From: Chloroflexota bacterium
GTDB lineage: Bacteria > Chloroflexota > Dehalococcoidia > Dehalococcoidales > RBG-16-60-22
Length of the DNA stretch: 8,034 nucleotides
Assembly (NCBI GenBank): GCA_022574315.1
Contig: JACZSH010000067.1
Coordinates: 1 to 8,034 of the forward strand
Reading direction: 5' to 3'
How positions within the stretch are numbered: the first letter of the stretch is position 1; each line of letters begins with the position of its first letter. A model generated the notes under the pieces. It was not told the origin of the DNA and ran no database searches. It saw only the letters and a list, made by a program, of their open reading frames with translations. Of the stretch, positions 7,532-8,034 are shown piece by piece. The position numbers were made by a program, and so were the translations under genes.

Positions 7532-8034
7532 ACTGCTTTTCGACCAGCTGACCCGCTTTTGCCTTGGCGATAAGCTCGTCTTCCCGCCGCACGTCTTCCA
7601 TGGTCCTCGCCATTACTTCCGGCGGCGGTGTTTCCAGACCATGTTTCCATTTCAGGAAGCGCAGCCCGGTAATGGGGTACAGGGCGGCCACCAGTATGTC
7701 CCCGATATCGTCCGTAAAATCTTTCACCGCCTCTCTGGCGATGTCCAGTTCCGGTTCCAGTAAATCGGCCGGGCGGCAGGTCACCGGAGTCTGCCCCCGC
7801 TTGTAACGCTTGAGTACCATGGCCTGTATCTCGGGATCAATCGGCATCGGCGGCTTACCATACAGTCCGTAGCAGTAGTCCATCACCTGGGTCGATACCA
7901 GCTTGTACCTGCCCAAGAGCACGTTCTGGACCGCCTGTACCCCCACTATCTGGCTGGTCGGGGTGACCAGCGGCGGGTAACCAAGCTCCTTTCTCACCCG
8001 AGCCACTTCTTCGTATACCTCGGGGAGCCGGTGC
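7530..8034 (-). CDS. Carboxyltransferase subunit (pyruvate carboxylase subunit B / oxaloacetate decarboxylase alpha type), C-terminal part
   Basis: The last 167 residues of a PYC_OADA-type carboxyltransferase; the N-terminal TIM barrel with its metal site and catalytic lysine is outside the window. The family moves a carboxyl group between carboxybiotin and pyruvate (pyruvate carboxylase B, oxaloacetate decarboxylase alpha, transcarboxylase 5S). Diagnostic blocks: ELGYPPLVTPTSQIVG near residue 17, a KLVSTQVMDYCYGLYGKPP segment, VTCRPADLLEPELD, and the tail ALYPITGLRFLKWKHG. The frame is open through 8034 (reads HRLPEVYEEVARVRKE at the edge), so the GTG at 8006 is internal. The protein ends ...AGQLVEKQ with no biotinyl domain and no AMKM biotin-lysine motif, so it must work with a separate biotin carrier protein and, if it is a carboxylase, a biotin carboxylase; these are presumably encoded upstream. 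Whether it serves anaplerosis (pycB), decarboxylation (oadA) or transcarboxylation cannot be told from this part. Confidence 0.93.
   Translation of the reverse strand, partial: HRLPEVYEEVARVRKELGYPPLVTPTSQIVGVQAVQNVLLGRYKLVSTQVMDYCYGLYGKPPMPIDPEIQAMVLKRYKRGQTPVTCRPADLLEPELDIAREAVKDFTDDIGDILVAALYPITGLRFLKWKHGLETPPPEVMARTMEDVRREDELIAKAKAGQLVEKQ

Noticed and set aside
8004..8006. GTG as the start of the carboxyltransferase
   Set aside because: The frame stays open upstream and already reads conserved family sequence before this codon, so it is an internal valine.
1..8034. tRNA, rRNA, CRISPR, IS or prophage elements
   Set aside because: No direct-repeat arrays, transposase motifs or cloverleaf-like segments were seen; coding density leaves at most 65 bases between genes.

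Overview
The window carries five genes, all on the minus strand, so transcription runs from position 8034 towards position 1. In that order they are: the C-terminal third of a carboxyltransferase of the pyruvate carboxylase subunit B / oxaloacetate decarboxylase alpha family (8034-7530, 5' end outside the window); a small secreted lipoprotein (7519-7013); a DinB-family four-helix protein (6968-6429); a giant fused activase / 2-hydroxyacyl-CoA dehydratase-type iron-sulfur protein of 1384 residues (6371-2217); and a P2A-type (calcium-pump-like) cation ATPase (2151-1, 3' end outside the window). The gaps are 10, 44, 57 and 65 bases. No strong terminator or promoter is visible between genes, so a single operon or read-through unit is possible, although the products do not form an obvious pathway.

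Organism. The DNA is fairly GC-rich (about 62% by hand count for 541-840) with many G/C-ending codons. The giant BadF/BcrA-type activase fusion and the biotin-domain-free carboxyltransferase are typical of strict anaerobes. The lipobox lipoprotein and the gene styles would fit an uncultivated Dehalococcoidia-like Chloroflexota or an anaerobic Firmicute. This is inference with low to moderate confidence; there is no rRNA or other marker in the window.

Region by region. 8034-7530 is central carbon metabolism (carboxyl transfer between carboxybiotin and pyruvate or a related acid). 7519-7013 is a cell-surface protein with a beta-rich, GOLD-like mature part. 6968-6429 is a DinB/YfiT-fold protein with candidate metal-binding histidines. 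6371-2217 is the centrepiece: two tandem ASKHA ATPase/[4Fe-4S] activase domains, a cysteine cluster, a DUF2229-type domain and a C-terminal HgdB-like half on one chain, which suggests a self-contained ATP-driven low-potential electron-transfer enzyme with unknown substrate. 2151-1 is a cation pump whose last ~180 visible residues are encoded in markedly more AT-rich DNA than the rest.

The most interesting points are the giant activase fusion and the asymmetry of its two ATPase domains, the intragenic composition break in the ATPase gene, and a Gln at a calcium-ligand position of that pump. There are no tRNAs, rRNAs, CRISPR arrays, insertion sequences or substantial repeats that I can see. No gene-free stretch exceeds 65 bases.
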